A stretch of DNA of 64,000 nucleotides. It comes from Rhyacophila brunnea. Its lineage: Eukaryota > Arthropoda > Insecta > Trichoptera > Rhyacophilidae. Of this stretch, positions 33,548 to 44,344 are shown piece after piece (within the stretch, counting starts at the first letter, position 1; each line of letters opens with the position of its first letter). A program made the position numbers and the translations under genes. Where the stretch lies: NCBI GenBank assembly GCA_022495005.1, contig JAGYXB010001996.1:310001-374000 (forward strand). Direction: 5' to 3'. The notes under the pieces were generated by a model. It saw only the letters and a program-made list of their open reading frames with translations, made no database searches and had not been told where the DNA came from.

Positions 33548-33650
33548 ATCATTTAGTCGAGTCAATCCATTTTGTTCTAATTTTTCGGTCGAGTAGCTAC
33601 CCCCACCACCTCTTACTAAGTACTAAACAAGTCATTATTTTATTTATTAA

Positions 33651-34017
33651 AAGCGTACTTCAGTGAAACGGCAAATAATTTTCAACTATAGGTGCGATGA
33701 AATTTCGGACTGGTTGCCAATCGGAGAGCGAAAGTCGAGCTGTAAGCACGTAAATTTGTTTTGTGGTGGCGTCGGAAGAATAATTCTTAAATCGTGTAAA
33801 GATGACTAAAAAACGTCACCCATTTACTTGAAAAAGAAAACATGTCAATGAATAATTATTATTATTATTACTAATAGAACAATTAACATAACATTAAATG
33901 GACACATGTTGTTTTTGTTATGACAAATTATGTTTTGTTCTGCACGCGTCGTTGGCACAATCTTCGCGTCGCGTAGTCACGATCGTTTTAGACCGTGCCC
34001 CAGGTGAATTATAGCCT
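33651..34017 (-). mobile_element. TTAA MITE family A, copy A6
   Basis: TTAA (33647-33650), then the right end AAGCGTACTTCAGTGAAACG, through to AGGTGAATTATAGCCT at 34017. There the expected TTAA is replaced by internal sequence of family G. Confidence 0.82.
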
Positions 34018-34205
34018 ACGTTGTAGATAATCTATTTATATAATTTTGAAGCCTTATTATCCTTTATATTAATTTTAAACATTTGGTGACTGCATACAGT
34101 ATTTTTATTACGTAAAATAGTATTCTTTTAAACCTATATAGTCATATTTCAGTACATCCATGTGCAGTTTTTAGATTTATTCATTTTTAAACGCATTTAT
34201 AAAAT
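34018..34205 (+). mobile_element. Family G arm fragment
   Basis: Matches an inner segment of the palindromic element at 9159-10119: ACGTTGTAGATAATCTATTT, TTTTGAAGCCTTATTATC and AAACGCATTTATAAAA. It starts exactly at the end of copy A6 and lacks its own terminus. Confidence 0.7.
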
Positions 34206-34214
34206 TTATTTAGT

Positions 34215-34445
34215 TATCTTTAGTCGCTCGGCGATTGGGCAACGGCTGGACTAATGCCGTGATACAGTGGTATCCAAGGGGCATTAAACGCCTACTGGAT
34301 GCCCTAAAACCCGCAGGATAGCTCATAAAATTCGTTGGATGTACGTGTTAGCAAATAACTAAGGACAGATAAGAATGGAGAGAGCTAGGGTAGGCCTTCT
34401 TCCAGTAGTGGATCGACACCAGCTGATGAAGACGATGATGAGTTG
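34215..34445 (+). pseudogene. RTE-type LINE C-terminal fragment
   Basis: Matches 16760-16960: GCGATTGGGCAACGGCTGGA, CCGTGATACAGTGGTATCC, AAGGGGCATTAAACG. It ends GACACCAGCTGATGAAGACG with a GAT-type tail. Frames are broken. Confidence 0.65.
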
Positions 34446-34449
34446 TCGG

Positions 34450-34985
34450 TAGGTCTCTACTCTCGTATCTCGCAAACTCTTTACCACCTCAAAAAGCAGT
34501 ATCTATTTCCTACACCATCCAACCGCAGCCGACTTCTGTTTGTTCTTCCTGTCGATTGAAGAAAAGCCTCTTAGTTGATTGGGTATCTTTCACATTTGAA
34601 ACATAGCTTGATGAATGGAGTAGTCCCACTTTCACATATGAGATGAAGATTGTGAACATTGTAAAACATTACCATTGTTCCCAGAATAGACGATTTTACA
34701 CCTCTTGAGTGTAGTATTTTTAATGTTTATAAATACTAATGATCTATTATTAGGTTTTGACGATTTATTATACGCTTATTGAGTGTATTATTATTGATAA
34801 GGTAAGAGATTTTTTTTACAAACACTTCAACTATTCATAATTTGTTTGTTATATTTTTTTATGACTTGACTTGACCGTTGACTTAATAGGTAGGTGATAA
34901 GTTTTTACCTACTTTATTGTATTGATTTGTTATATAAGTTAGAATAATTGTATTCGTTGTCAGTGTCTATTTGCGTTGTCAGTGT
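34450..34985. other. Unassigned DNA
   Basis: The first 150 bp resemble decayed reverse-strand RTE tail sequence (GAAAAGCCTCTTAGTTGATTG). The rest is AT-rich with no recognised feature. Confidence 0.3.
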
Positions 34986-34993
34986 GTACATAG

Positions 34994-35029
34994 TGCCTGA
35001 AGATGCCGAAAGGCGAAACCTGTGTCGCA
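34994..35029 (+). ncRNA. Hammerhead-ribozyme-like motif (possible Penelope-type remnant)
   Basis: The core order of a hammerhead is present: CTGAAGA (34997-35003; position 7 is variable in hammerheads), a GCC-GAAA-GGC stem-loop II, GAAAC, a tiny stem III (AC-CTGT-GT) and the cleavage-site C at 35026. Stem I would be TGC (34994-34996) with GCA (35027-35029). The short stem III is the form known from Penelope-like retroelements. One extra T between the core and stem II is a departure that may abolish activity. No reverse transcriptase was found beside it. Confidence 0.4.
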
Positions 35030-35049
35030 AAAAAACGACTCAAATGGAA

Positions 35050-35635
35050 TAGTACAAAACTTAAATCCATTAGAATGTAAAACATTTCCTTTCAAAATTT
35101 TTATGTTTAGAGTATGTCATTATGTGGTTTCTTTTAGACGTATTTGTTGAGAGTCTGTAAAATAACGCAAAAGGATTTGTTTATCAGACTAATTGTGTCG
35201 CTATATTTCAAAATCAGCCAAGTGCACCTTTAGGTATTTTTGACTTTTTTGTGAATTGCTGAAGAACTACTGCTTTCTAACATTTATGTATTATCAAAAT
35301 GTGGATTTTATTAATTTTAAAAATTATATACTCGAAATAATATAAACTTTCACCCTTGTGACTGTGTATTTGAGAAAACAAAAAGCTGTTTTTGTCCTAT
35401 TCATCTTATATGGACTTGGCTGATTCTGAAATCTAGCGACACAATTATTCTTTTACTAATTTCTGGACTAATACCATATTGAGCAGTGACGCGTGGTTCC
35501 AGAAATGTGAATAAGTCGATTTTTTCGAAGATACATCTTACTCTTATTTTCCCCAAGCCCAATATTTCGATCCATAGGTCAATATGGTATGGTCATCGTG
35601 AGAGATTCGTACCTAAAACTATATTTTATCAGGTG
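35050..35635. other. Unassigned AT-rich DNA
   Basis: No feature recognised. The last ~100 bp (near CCCAATATTTCGATCCATAGG) resemble decayed LINE sequence. Confidence 0.3.
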
Positions 35636-35639
35636 GTAT

Positions 35640-36395
35640 TTGGAAATTATTCATTCTTCTTTCACCCTGTCACGTCCCAACATTGGGGCATATTGGGACA
35701 AGTTGGCGCCACTTCCCTCGGTCCATCGCCAACTCCTGCGCCTCCCGCCATGTCAAGCCTGTAGCACCGCTGCAGGGTGAGGGAGGGCCGGTCACGGCGA
35801 CGGAACCCTTGAGGCTGTGCCACAGGGGTACGAGGTTCCGCACTCTTTGTGCGGCATCCGGAATACGTGTCCCAGCCACGTAAAACGTCTCTTCGTGATA
35901 ACTTCAATCACCGAAGGCTGTTGTGTCTGCTTGCTCACGAACTCGGGTGTTTGTAACGCGGTCGTACCAATGTACCCCTAAGATTCAGTGGAGACAACGA
36001 TTCTCAAAGCTCAAAAGCCGAGACTCTTGAAGCTTAGTAAGATGCCATGTCTCACAGCCATACAGGAGCACAGGTAGCACGCACGCGTTAAAAAAACGAC
36101 ATTTGGTCCTCACAGAATACAGCCTTCACCTCCATGTGACTCCAAATTAGTTGAACGCAGAGCCCGCCACACCCATGTGGATTCCAAGCTCACTAGAAAT
36201 ACCACCATCATCGGCAACCGTGGCACCCCAGTATTTGAACCTGGACACTAGCTCGACGGGCAGACCGGAAACCCACAGAGGAGTGTCGGGGTCGATGCAT
36301 GAAGCACTGCACATGGATTTGGTCTTAGCCGCATTCAGATTTGATTCACATTCAGATTTGGAAATATCTGAGGGTAAAAAGTTATTACCAAAGCC
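35640..36395 (-). pseudogene. LINE reverse transcriptase C-terminal fragment
   Basis: The minus strand carries LNAAKTKSMCSASC, LPVELVSRFKYWGATVADDG, SSELGIHMGVAGSAFN, VLPVLLYGCETWHLTKLQES and RLLSFENRCL. Then comes ILGVHWYDRVTN and an Ala/Arg-rich end with AGTRIPDAAQRV. The YGCETW and RFKYxGA patterns are typical of non-LTR retrotransposons. Several frameshifts and stops. The GC-rich 3' part recurs at 1962-2245. Confidence 0.85.
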
Positions 36396-36772
36396 AGAGC
36401 ACCGGGAAGTCAGTTACTGAATCCAGAAAGATATTGTTATAATAATTTATCTTATATTTTCTTCGTTGTTGCCAAATGATTGTTTTTACACAAGTGTCGA
36501 CAGCATAAATAATAAGACGAGACCATATTGTTTAAACCTATGTACCAATTTTTAAAACGGAATCCAATATGGCGATCTATGTAGATCAGCGATTCTCAAA
36601 GTAGAGGTTCAAGGAGAATATTGTAAGGCAAGAGAATGGTAGCGAGGACAGGGAGTTCTAACCTATTTGAAAACGGCAAAGAACACAATTTGATACTTGT
36701 GATAAATCATTTTAAATCTTTCGAAGTCATAAGGCTATATGCAAATAAAAGAGCACACATCGTATTTAATTG

Positions 36773-36890
36773 ATTCGATGGCCGAGCAGTAACGTGTCGG
36801 TTTATAATGTCGCAGATTTCAGGTTCGAATTCAGGGTGTGAAAAATTCACATGTTGGTTGAGCAAGTGGCTAATACCCGCTTACGAACAG
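36773..36890 (+). mobile_element. tRNA-derived SINE (family S2), plus copy
   Basis: GATGGCCGAGCAGTAACGTG (A box) and CAGGTTCGAATTCAGG (B box) are followed by a body containing TTGGTTGAGCAAGTGGCTAA. The same body occurs on the minus strand at 39600 and 51030. Confidence 0.65.
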
Positions 36891-37224
36891 AATCTCTTAA
36901 TAATACTTCCATTCTTTCATTAGCCGTATGATTGATTATCTTAGCATCGATAATTTTATGTGTTTTTAAGTGATCATAATTCTGTTAATATATGTAATTA
37001 TTATGAACAAACATTGCATCTAAATGGATTTTTCCCAACATGTGCTGTCTTATGCATTTTTAAGAGGTGATATAATATATTATGCTTATATAATAACAAA
37101 TATCGCATTTCAAATGCAACTGTATATTATGTAAAACGCTGATATGTCAAACCGCCTATACGGTGTTGAAACCTGGACTCGTCCATTGCCGCATTCGAGA
37201 TATGGTACTCAGTAGAGGATGCTC

Positions 37225-37640
37225 ATTATTCATGGATCTATACAGAACATGACAAAACAGAATAGTGACAAAAGAGAACAACGATAAATAAAACTATGAC
37301 ATTTCAGGAAAAATATAAATTTAATATTGAAATTGTCCTATCTCTATTATGTTGAGAGATTTTTAATAGCACAGATGTTCAATACGCCATAATAAATCAA
37401 ATTATATACCTAATTTCTGCATTCCTAATCGCTAGAAAGCCTCAAATAAACGGGACTTAACTCGGTGTTGCCGGCAAGCTTAGGATATCACTCTTCTTAA
37501 TCAATATAATATGTTCAAAATAATTGGGTGACCTAGGTACAACGAAATAATGACCTAACCTAACTTAACCTAAATAGATTCCACAAAAAATAATGTTTCA
37601 TTTTCCCCCTGGCTGTTCTGTTTTGTCATGTTCTGTTTTG
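37225..37640 (+). mobile_element. Family I MITE with repeated GACAAAACAGAA ends
   Basis: Left end ACAGAACATGACAAAACAG and right end TTCTGTTTTGTCATGTTCTG plus GTTTTGTC form inverted repeats built of a short tandem motif. The interior matches the inverted copy at 12195. A degenerate CCTAA run (37554-37573) lies inside. Confidence 0.65.
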
Positions 37641-37648
37641 TCCGGTTA

Positions 37649-37920
37649 CCCCTGTATCGGCCCTGATTCAATTAGTTAATCATAGATCTTGAAACAGAGT
37701 ACATGCACATTACATAATCACGTGCACAATTATTCCGAATCAATATTATTATAATCAAATAAAGTCTCACTGGTCACCTACCAATACCAATCTCACAGTT
37801 TTCAATAACTGACTTTGTTGTTTCAGGCGCTTTTTTATGATGTCGCTCCATCTGGAAGGCGCGGTCTAGAGAGAGGTCAAGATCTATGATTAACTAATTG
37901 AATCAGGGCCGATACAGGAC
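37649..37920. mobile_element. MITE with 42-bp perfect inverted ends
   Basis: CCTGTATCGGCCCTGATTC and AATTAGTTAATCATAGATCT at the left are repeated exactly, inverted, at 37878-37920. The 185-bp interior has no coding sequence. No other copy is in the window. Confidence 0.75.
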
Positions 37921-38089
37921 CCACCTCGTAGTGTAATATTTAATACAACGAGATCGTGGGTTTGTGATATGCATTTTGCCTGTGTCAAGGCCTACAGCGG
38001 ATTGGTTGAATGAATGCCGCTTAGGCCCAATCAGTTTAATTGCCCTAATATTAAACCTGTCTTCTCCTCAATAATGAAGCGAAGGCATG

Positions 38090-38530
38090 GCCCCCACAAG
38101 GGGGGGGGGGTGACAGGGCTCTAGCCTGGGGGTCCGGGGTCAGGAGGGGCCCACTGAGGCGAGAAGACCAGATAAATGAGATAAACACACATCACGAATT
38201 TGCTTTAATAGTAATTTATTTCCTTTTCTATTTTCCGTCACGTTGTTATTATTTTAAATAATGTGATTGTACGATACAATTTTAAATTGTGTATCAATAC
38301 TCGATATCTCCATAATTCCAATGGACGTATTGAAATATACAATAAAACACTAAATATACAGATTAATTTTACCACGTACACCATTTGAAAAATGCTACTG
38401 TAGAGCATCACACTGCCTTTATCCTTAGCGATAGGTAGGGGGGGCCACCAAAGATCCTAGCCTGGGGGCCCACTTCACAATGTGGGGCCCATGTGCGAAG
38501 GATTTGAAGATAATGGGGTGCCAATGGGCG
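38090..38530. repeat. GC-rich repeat with G-run (family Q)
   Basis: Holds a G-run near 38101-38110, then CTAGCCTGGGGGTCCGGGG, AGGGGCCCACTGAGG. Further on, TTAGCGATAGGTAGGG and GATCCTAGCCTGGGGGCCCA recur inverted at 45400-45470. It resembles a hAT-type MITE with CCTGGGG-rich ends, but boundaries are unclear. Confidence 0.45.
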
Positions 38531-38534
38531 GTAG

Positions 38535-39160
38535 TACGAAAACTTTAGGAAACTCTGATGTAGATGATTAATCTAGTGCTTCGTGCGTTAACAAACTTGC
38601 TTGTAAATAAATAAATGATTGATGTATTGCAAAAAAATCGCTGGAAAGACAATTTAGCGCGTTGGAGCCAGCTTTGGGACATAATAATAGTATATCAAAA
38701 CGTGCGTATTGTGTATGCTGCCTATATTAATATCACATCGATCAAATATTATCACGCTTGTCAGTTTTTTTTTTCTCTAAGAAAGGATCTAAGAGCATCG
38801 TAAAACTGTTGTCGCCATTCTTGGATATGTATTGTATCCACACTAAAGAGAAAATCGATTATTTTTTTTAAACCAACACAAGATGAAGAACGATTCGTTC
38901 TAGATGTCACTGACAGGCTGATGATGATGCGTAAGAAGAAGAACGAGTGGCATATTATCATCGAAATGAATGTAAAAAAAGTAGGAAACAAACTATTGCA
39001 AGAATTTTAGAGTAACTATGTAGGTATAGAAGTAATGTTTATCTTGATTATAATTTTAAACTGTCCAAATAAAGTAAACCTGAGATATGCATGGGTCATT
39101 TTAAAATCATTATTTTGAAGTCGATGATAAAAAAAATTAACAAAAATACCATTGCTCTCG
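38535..39160. other. Unassigned DNA
   Basis: No shared repeat or credible coding region recognised. Confidence 0.35.
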
Positions 39161-39166
39161 TTCCCC

Positions 39167-39548
39167 ATTATAGCGCCTGTACACGTGCATAGATTTACTG
39201 GCAGCAATAGTGCGTATTTTAAACAATCGTGACAATAACTATTTACACGTAAAAATGCTGACTGTCTTTCCAATCTAATTCTTTAATAGTGAGCCAGTCG
39301 CTCGTACTATTTAACAGGTACGCTTGGCTTGGTTGCCGGCAGGTTCGCCACTATCGTTCTACTGCGCAGGCGCAGATCGAAAAAATCCTACTGTCGCATG
39401 AAAATTCAGAAGCTTCCAAACTATTTTGATTCATTCATGAAAGCTTGTAAATAGAGGATAATACATGTTTACCCATACATTTTCTTGTTATGGCAGCGAT
39501 AATACTTGTCAACATTACATCCATGCACGTGTAAACAGGATATAAGGC
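39167..39548 (+). mobile_element. Family E MITE, full length
   Basis: Left end CGCCTGTACACGTGCATAGA and right end CCATGCACGTGTAAACAGG are inverted repeats. TATA abuts both. The interior matches 13070-13487, including GCCGGCAGGTTCGCC and CTACTGCGCAGGCGCAGA. Confidence 0.75.
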
Positions 39549-39599
39549 CCTGAAAAAATAGTAATTAATTAAATTATACGTGCGTATTATTTTTTTTCG

Positions 39600-39835
39600 A
39601 CCATGTCCGATCCTAATAGGATCATAATATGGGCCTCCACAGAGTAGAGGTTTGTATTAACAGATTTTGTTTTTTACGAGAAATGGATGTCAGCCACTTG
39701 CTCAACCTATTAGGTTCATACCCTGACAGACACAAATTGAAAAACAATATGTGCGTACTTTTGCCAGATCCAGGATTCGAACCTGGGTCTAATCCTTAGG
39801 CCGCGCGGCCACCGTTTGTGTTTTAATATAATATC
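39600..39835 (-). mobile_element. tRNA-derived SINE S2, minus copy
   Basis: On the minus strand GGTGGCCGCGCGGCCTAAGG (A box region) and CCCAGGTTCGAATCCTGG (perfect B box and stem) head the element. Then come AATTTGTGTCTGTCAGG, TTGAGCAAGTGGCTGACATC and a 3' part with CTGTGGAGGCCCATATTATG. The copy at 51030 has the same layout. Confidence 0.75.
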
Positions 39836-39849
39836 ATGGTGGTCCTTAA

Positions 39850-40201
39850 GGCTATACCTCAGCTGAGGCATGGTCTAAAAAGATCGTTACTAGGCGATGC
39901 GCGGATTGTGTAAATGACGCGAGCCGAACGAAATATAATTTGTCATAAAAATCCAACATGCGTCCATTTAATGTTATGTTTATTGTTATATTACTAATCA
40001 AAATAGTATATTCATTGACATGTTTTCTTTTTTAAGTACATACGCAAAGTTTTTTAGTCATCTTTACACGATTTAAGAATATTTTCATCCGACGCCATGA
40101 CAAAACAAATCGACGTGCGAACACCTCGACTGTCTGTCTCCAACTGGCAACGCGGTCGAAATTATGTCCTACATACTGTTGAAAATTATTTGCCGTTTCA
40201 C
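39850..40201 (+). mobile_element. TTAA MITE family A, copy A7
   Basis: TTAA (39846-39849), then GGCTATACCTCAGCTGAGG through to TTGCCGTTTCAC. The right terminus is clipped and TTAA (40202-40205) leads straight into the palindrome of family D. Confidence 0.85.
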
Positions 40202-40202
40202 T

Positions 40203-40391
40203 TAAGCCTCAATTACATTGAGCTTCTTTACGAGCTGTGTGTTGGCGAATTTATAATCTGCCTGTAAAGTCGCCAGTGTAATCATCGAACAAGCTAACAT
40301 GTTCGATGATTACACTGGGCGACTTTACAGGCAGATTATAAATTCGCCAACAAACAGCTCGTAAAGAAGCTCAATGTAATTGAGGCTTTAG
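40203..40391. mobile_element. Family D element reduced to a near-perfect palindrome
   Basis: Arms 40204-40291 and 40300-40390 pair with almost no mismatch around an 8-nt loop (AGCTAACA). Each arm is the family D end: GCCTCAATTACATTGAGC, TTCTTTACGAGCTGT, TTGGCGAATTTATAATCTGC and GTAATCATCGAACA. The central part seen at 30102 is missing. Confidence 0.88.
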
Positions 40392-40394
40392 GTA

Positions 40395-41390
40395 TGTACG
40401 CTTTTAATAAATTTAATATTGGGAAACATTTCGTAAAATATAAAAAAATATTGGAAGGTTTCAGAAAATATTCTGGCCATTTGGATGACTTTATTAATAA
40501 TTGTTAACTGTGAACATAATACTTTTACATACTTAATGAATTAATTTACAAGAGACACGTTTCTAAATTATAGACGCCAGCATATAATAATTCTTCATGA
40601 TAACTTAACAATAATTTAATTTCGTGACACGAAACTCTTAACTTCGATAGTAGTGTTAGCTATTGCTCATTCTTCGAATGCAATATGATAAACTATTTGT
40701 AAAAAATAATTATTGCTGCATATTGAAATAAATGGTAATAAATTTAACGAAATAAAATCTTCATTTATTGCGAACAGATTACCGCATTGCATCCAAAGAT
40801 AATCATTTACTAGGACTATCATTATAATTCGAAATTCAGTGCCATTGCCTGACTAATATTATTATAGTCGGCTTTGCCTAAAACGCCACCTGTTTTTTTT
40901 TTGTTGAAAACTGTATAATTATTGAGTATTCGTCACATTTAACCAAAATTAGTACCTTTTACAGATTACGTCATATCATATAATAAAAACTGTGTTTATT
41001 ATTGTTATTGTAACATCAGTCATGTGAATGACTGTGAATGTGAATTTCAAATATAATAATAACAAAAATAATATAAATTGACAAAGTCAAATGATTAATG
41101 TACCATTCATAATTGTTTCTAATATTTATATATTGTGTGTCCTTTATTATTCAATAAATAATTTATAATTTTAATGTTTTTTTAAATTTTATTTTGTCCC
41201 AGTTTGTATAAACAAAATAAATGGTCAGCCTAGTTTTACATAACATTATATATTCTTGTTTATTTATATTCGTCCATAATACAGGAAAACAGAAAATCTC
41301 ACAATACCAATAAACTTTAAATATTGCCCATTCGCTATGGAAATTTTGTCGATATTATTTGTAGGTTATAATGGAAAATTAACATTAAAA
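40395..41390. other. AT-rich stretch
   Basis: No shared repeats. If the exon proposed at 41431-41738 is real, the segment just below 41431 would be its 3' UTR. Confidence 0.35.
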
Positions 41391-41430
41391 AGCCTTTATT
41401 ATGTAAATGCTTTAGGAGACAATGAAAGTA

Positions 41431-41738
41431 TTAAGTCCCATATTTTCTTACTATTGTCATAGTAGAAGATGAAAACAACATTATAAATGATTTAGTGGAA
41501 GGTTTTACAAGGACAAGAAGCATTGGATTCTTAGACTGAACTGTATGTCCACTCCTCGTTGTCGAATTTGTCATAATGATCAAGGGGCTATAGCCAAGCT
41601 CCTCTAATTTGCTGGAGGTGTCGGGGTTCGAAAAATGAAATTTAAAAACATTTTTGATAAAATCCTTGAGTAGATGAAGCATCTGTATTCGCACGAATGA
41701 TTTCGCAGGATCCAAAAGCTCAATGAAAGCACTGATTA
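41431..41738 (-). CDS. Candidate terminal exon of an unknown host gene
   Basis: The minus-strand frame is open from a good splice acceptor (ATATTTTACTGACAG, AG at 41740-41739) to a stop at 41431-41433. It reads SAFIELLDPAKSFVRIQML, HLLKDFIKNVFKFHFSN, then KLEELGYSPLIIMTNS. An AATAAA lies about 30-35 bp after the stop (near 41397-41402). There is no in-frame ATG of its own, as expected for a last exon. It is not shared with any repeat in the window. The protein family is not recognised, and a remnant of a transposon is still possible. Confidence 0.4.
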
Positions 41739-42239
41739 CTGTCAGTAAAATATATTATTCATATTAAAACATCCCCTTTGCAATCAATACATCGTGTAAG
41801 TTGAAATACATTTATTAAAAGCGTAAAAAGTATTAATAGGTAATTTTGAAAGGTTTTAAAATTTCAACTGTCAGAATTTTTACTCATTGGTAAGTATTTA
41901 TTTCGAAGCGTCGGTATAAGGACGCTAGTTTTAATGTGGAGGGTAAAATAATATTTGAGCAAGTAATAATATTAAAAAATCAGTTGTAAAACTAAATAAT
42001 CATTATTAAAAATGAGAGATGGTAAATAATAATAGTAATTACAGTAAATGAGTAATTATTCTGAATAAAATAAAATCATTAAATAATTACATTGAAAGAA
42101 AATAATATATTTTTTAACACACCTATAGTGAAATTTACAAATTATAAATTTAACAGGTCCATAACAATGAAATAGTATTAAAACAGTGTAAAGAAGAACG
42201 AAATATATACAGTATCACAAAAACAGTATAAAGAGTAAA

Positions 42240-43190
42240 TATGTACAAAAAATATAAATTAGATACACGGAAGTACACCGAGTGAGCTAAGTGGACTCTA
42301 TTTTAAGAATTTATAAAAGAACGCACACCTATAATACTCATCCTCACGTAGCTGGAATATGATATATGTGATTGAAAAGAGTTATTGGCATCACCAATGG
42401 CAGGCTAGTTCTGCACCTTGGGAGAACAAACAACTGATGCTCTCGATTTCTAAGATAGTTATCAGGGACACATAATATGTCAATACTATCAAGAATGGTT
42501 ATTCTCATTTACATCGCGTATAAGTCGGAATAATACATGGCCAAATATTATCATTTAAATTACAGTATATTGTAAGCATACATAAGAGAAAGCCAGTTGG
42601 ATAAAGCCACAGATAGTATCCATATAACCTTTTCTCCGCTATAAAGTCGTATATCAACTGATTCGGAACCCAAAAAATCGACTCACTCTCAAACCAGATT
42701 CTAACTAAGGAATTATAAATAATTTTTAATACGGTAACAACCAAAAAAACCCGAGAAGTACGTAAGATGGAGCCCAACATTTGTAGCGCCTTATTACAGA
42801 TGATAGCTACGAGTATATGGCTACTTAATGACAGTTAGGTAATACCAAGATCCCTTACAGATTGTATTCGCAAAAGAACTCTGCCATGCATCGAATATTG
42901 AAAAAATAATACTCGCGAGGCTCTGGTAAACAATACAATATGCCATTTTTAAATATTGAAGTCCAGTTTAGTTTGTGACGCCTACCTCAATCTAATACTT
43001 TTATATTATCTATATCAAAATAGAGTTGACGAGAATCTAAGGTGATAACTTCCGTAAAGAGTTTCAAGTCATCAGCGAATAACAAAAACATAGCATTTTT
43101 AATGACCATTGCTATGTCATTTATAAAAATCGTTTACATCAATGGCCCCAGTTTTGAGCCCTGAGGAACACCAGAAAATGTATTGAATGT
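42240..43190 (-). pseudogene. CR1/Jockey-type LINE reverse transcriptase fragment (family R)
   Basis: The minus strand carries the reverse transcriptase core: FSGVPQGSKLGPL (near 43150), FINDIAMVIKNAMFLLFADD (catalytic Asp pair near 43070) and LKLFTEV. Later pieces read GFILRTSRVF-like and LVRIWFESESIFWVPNQLIY. The conserved end (CAAGGTGCAGAACTAGCCT inverted) follows, then the 3' UTR of family R. Many stops and shifts. This copy ties the solo 3' ends at 8229, 16960 and 50440 to a reverse transcriptase. Confidence 0.85.
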
Positions 43191-43371
43191 CTGTCACTGA
43201 AAGACGCCGTATATTACATGCTTCTTCTAGTGATATTGTTTTAAAAGCGTCTTCGGTTACTGTTACAAATTAAGCCATTTTTTGATACTTTTCTTAATGA
43301 CCAAATAATATTTAGTTGAATATAACCGTATTTTTCAGAATGCGGGGAAAAAATATACTATTACAACCATA

Positions 43372-43790
43372 GACTAGACATACATCTAGACGCCACGCCT
43401 GCGTTTGGTTTGTGGGCGAGCGAACGCATTCGTCTACAAATGTTCAAGACCATAGACCATTTCGCTAGTGCTTGCCCAAAGTGCTCGCACTAGACGCTCA
43501 GAATTAAAATATAATTTTCTATTTTTTTACGTTATATAGTATTTTTTAGCGGTCAAATTGCAACCATTAGATAAAGATATCCATAATTTAAGTTATTTTA
43601 AAGAAACACTAGGTCACTGATATTAAAATATATAATAATATACAAATAAATTATCACGAACATGTATCAACTTACCTATGAAACGTAATACCATCTTCTT
43701 GCTTATCAGTACGGCTACCATATTTTAATACAACACACAGAACCATCTTTTCTACTTAATTGATTACAACACTTTACCTAAAGAATTATA
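43372..43790 (+). repeat. Dispersed repeat family J, copy 2
   Basis: Matches 18893-19345 in the same orientation over about 400 bp (CATCTAGACGCCAC through ACAACACACAGAACCATC). Non-coding. Confidence 0.65.
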
Positions 43791-44344
43791 TCAATTGTGG
43801 GCATTGACATTTAAAAAAAAACTACATGTGGTGAAATTGGAGGGGGTATAATATTTTTTTTCCATTATGTTAACATATGATGGAGAGCCTATATATACAT
43901 CATCTGGCTACATAGCTCAGAAATTCTTAAAACCATCTAATTATTATTGTAACATTGTTCCGTTTACTAAACGCTGGTAACAAAATATATTATATCTGTA
44001 GGTCTAGCAGATTGTTTTAATTACAATAACAGATAATCAAGTCCACATTATTACATAGGTAAGTATCAGAATGGTTGCTTAGTTTAGTTTGCCATGTAAT
44101 ACGGGTTAGAAGCAGCACCTTTTGCTTTTAGTTTGCCTCGCGATGCTTAAAATATATTTCGCGTTAAACAAAGAATAAGTAGATATCTCGTGTACTTCTT
44201 AACGAATCAAATAGGGGTGAAAATTTACTCCTACTGTAACATATTTAATAAAGTTGTCTATTTCTGTATAGGTCATGAGAATAATGAAATTTCAATTTGG
44301 TGTTGAAGGAACAGAAAAAAACTATAATCATTTTTAGAACAGTA

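Noticed and set aside
35486..36420. Plus-strand open frames near 35.5-36.4 kb
   Set aside because: They lie opposite the LINE reverse transcriptase fragment on the minus strand and have no family features.
39770..39835. A functional tRNA gene
   Set aside because: The B box and stem are perfect, but no acceptor stem closes. The sequence continues into a body shared with two other SINE copies.
42505..42780. Separate gene for the 91-codon minus-strand frame
   Set aside because: It is one open piece of the decayed LINE reverse transcriptase that continues on both sides in other frames.
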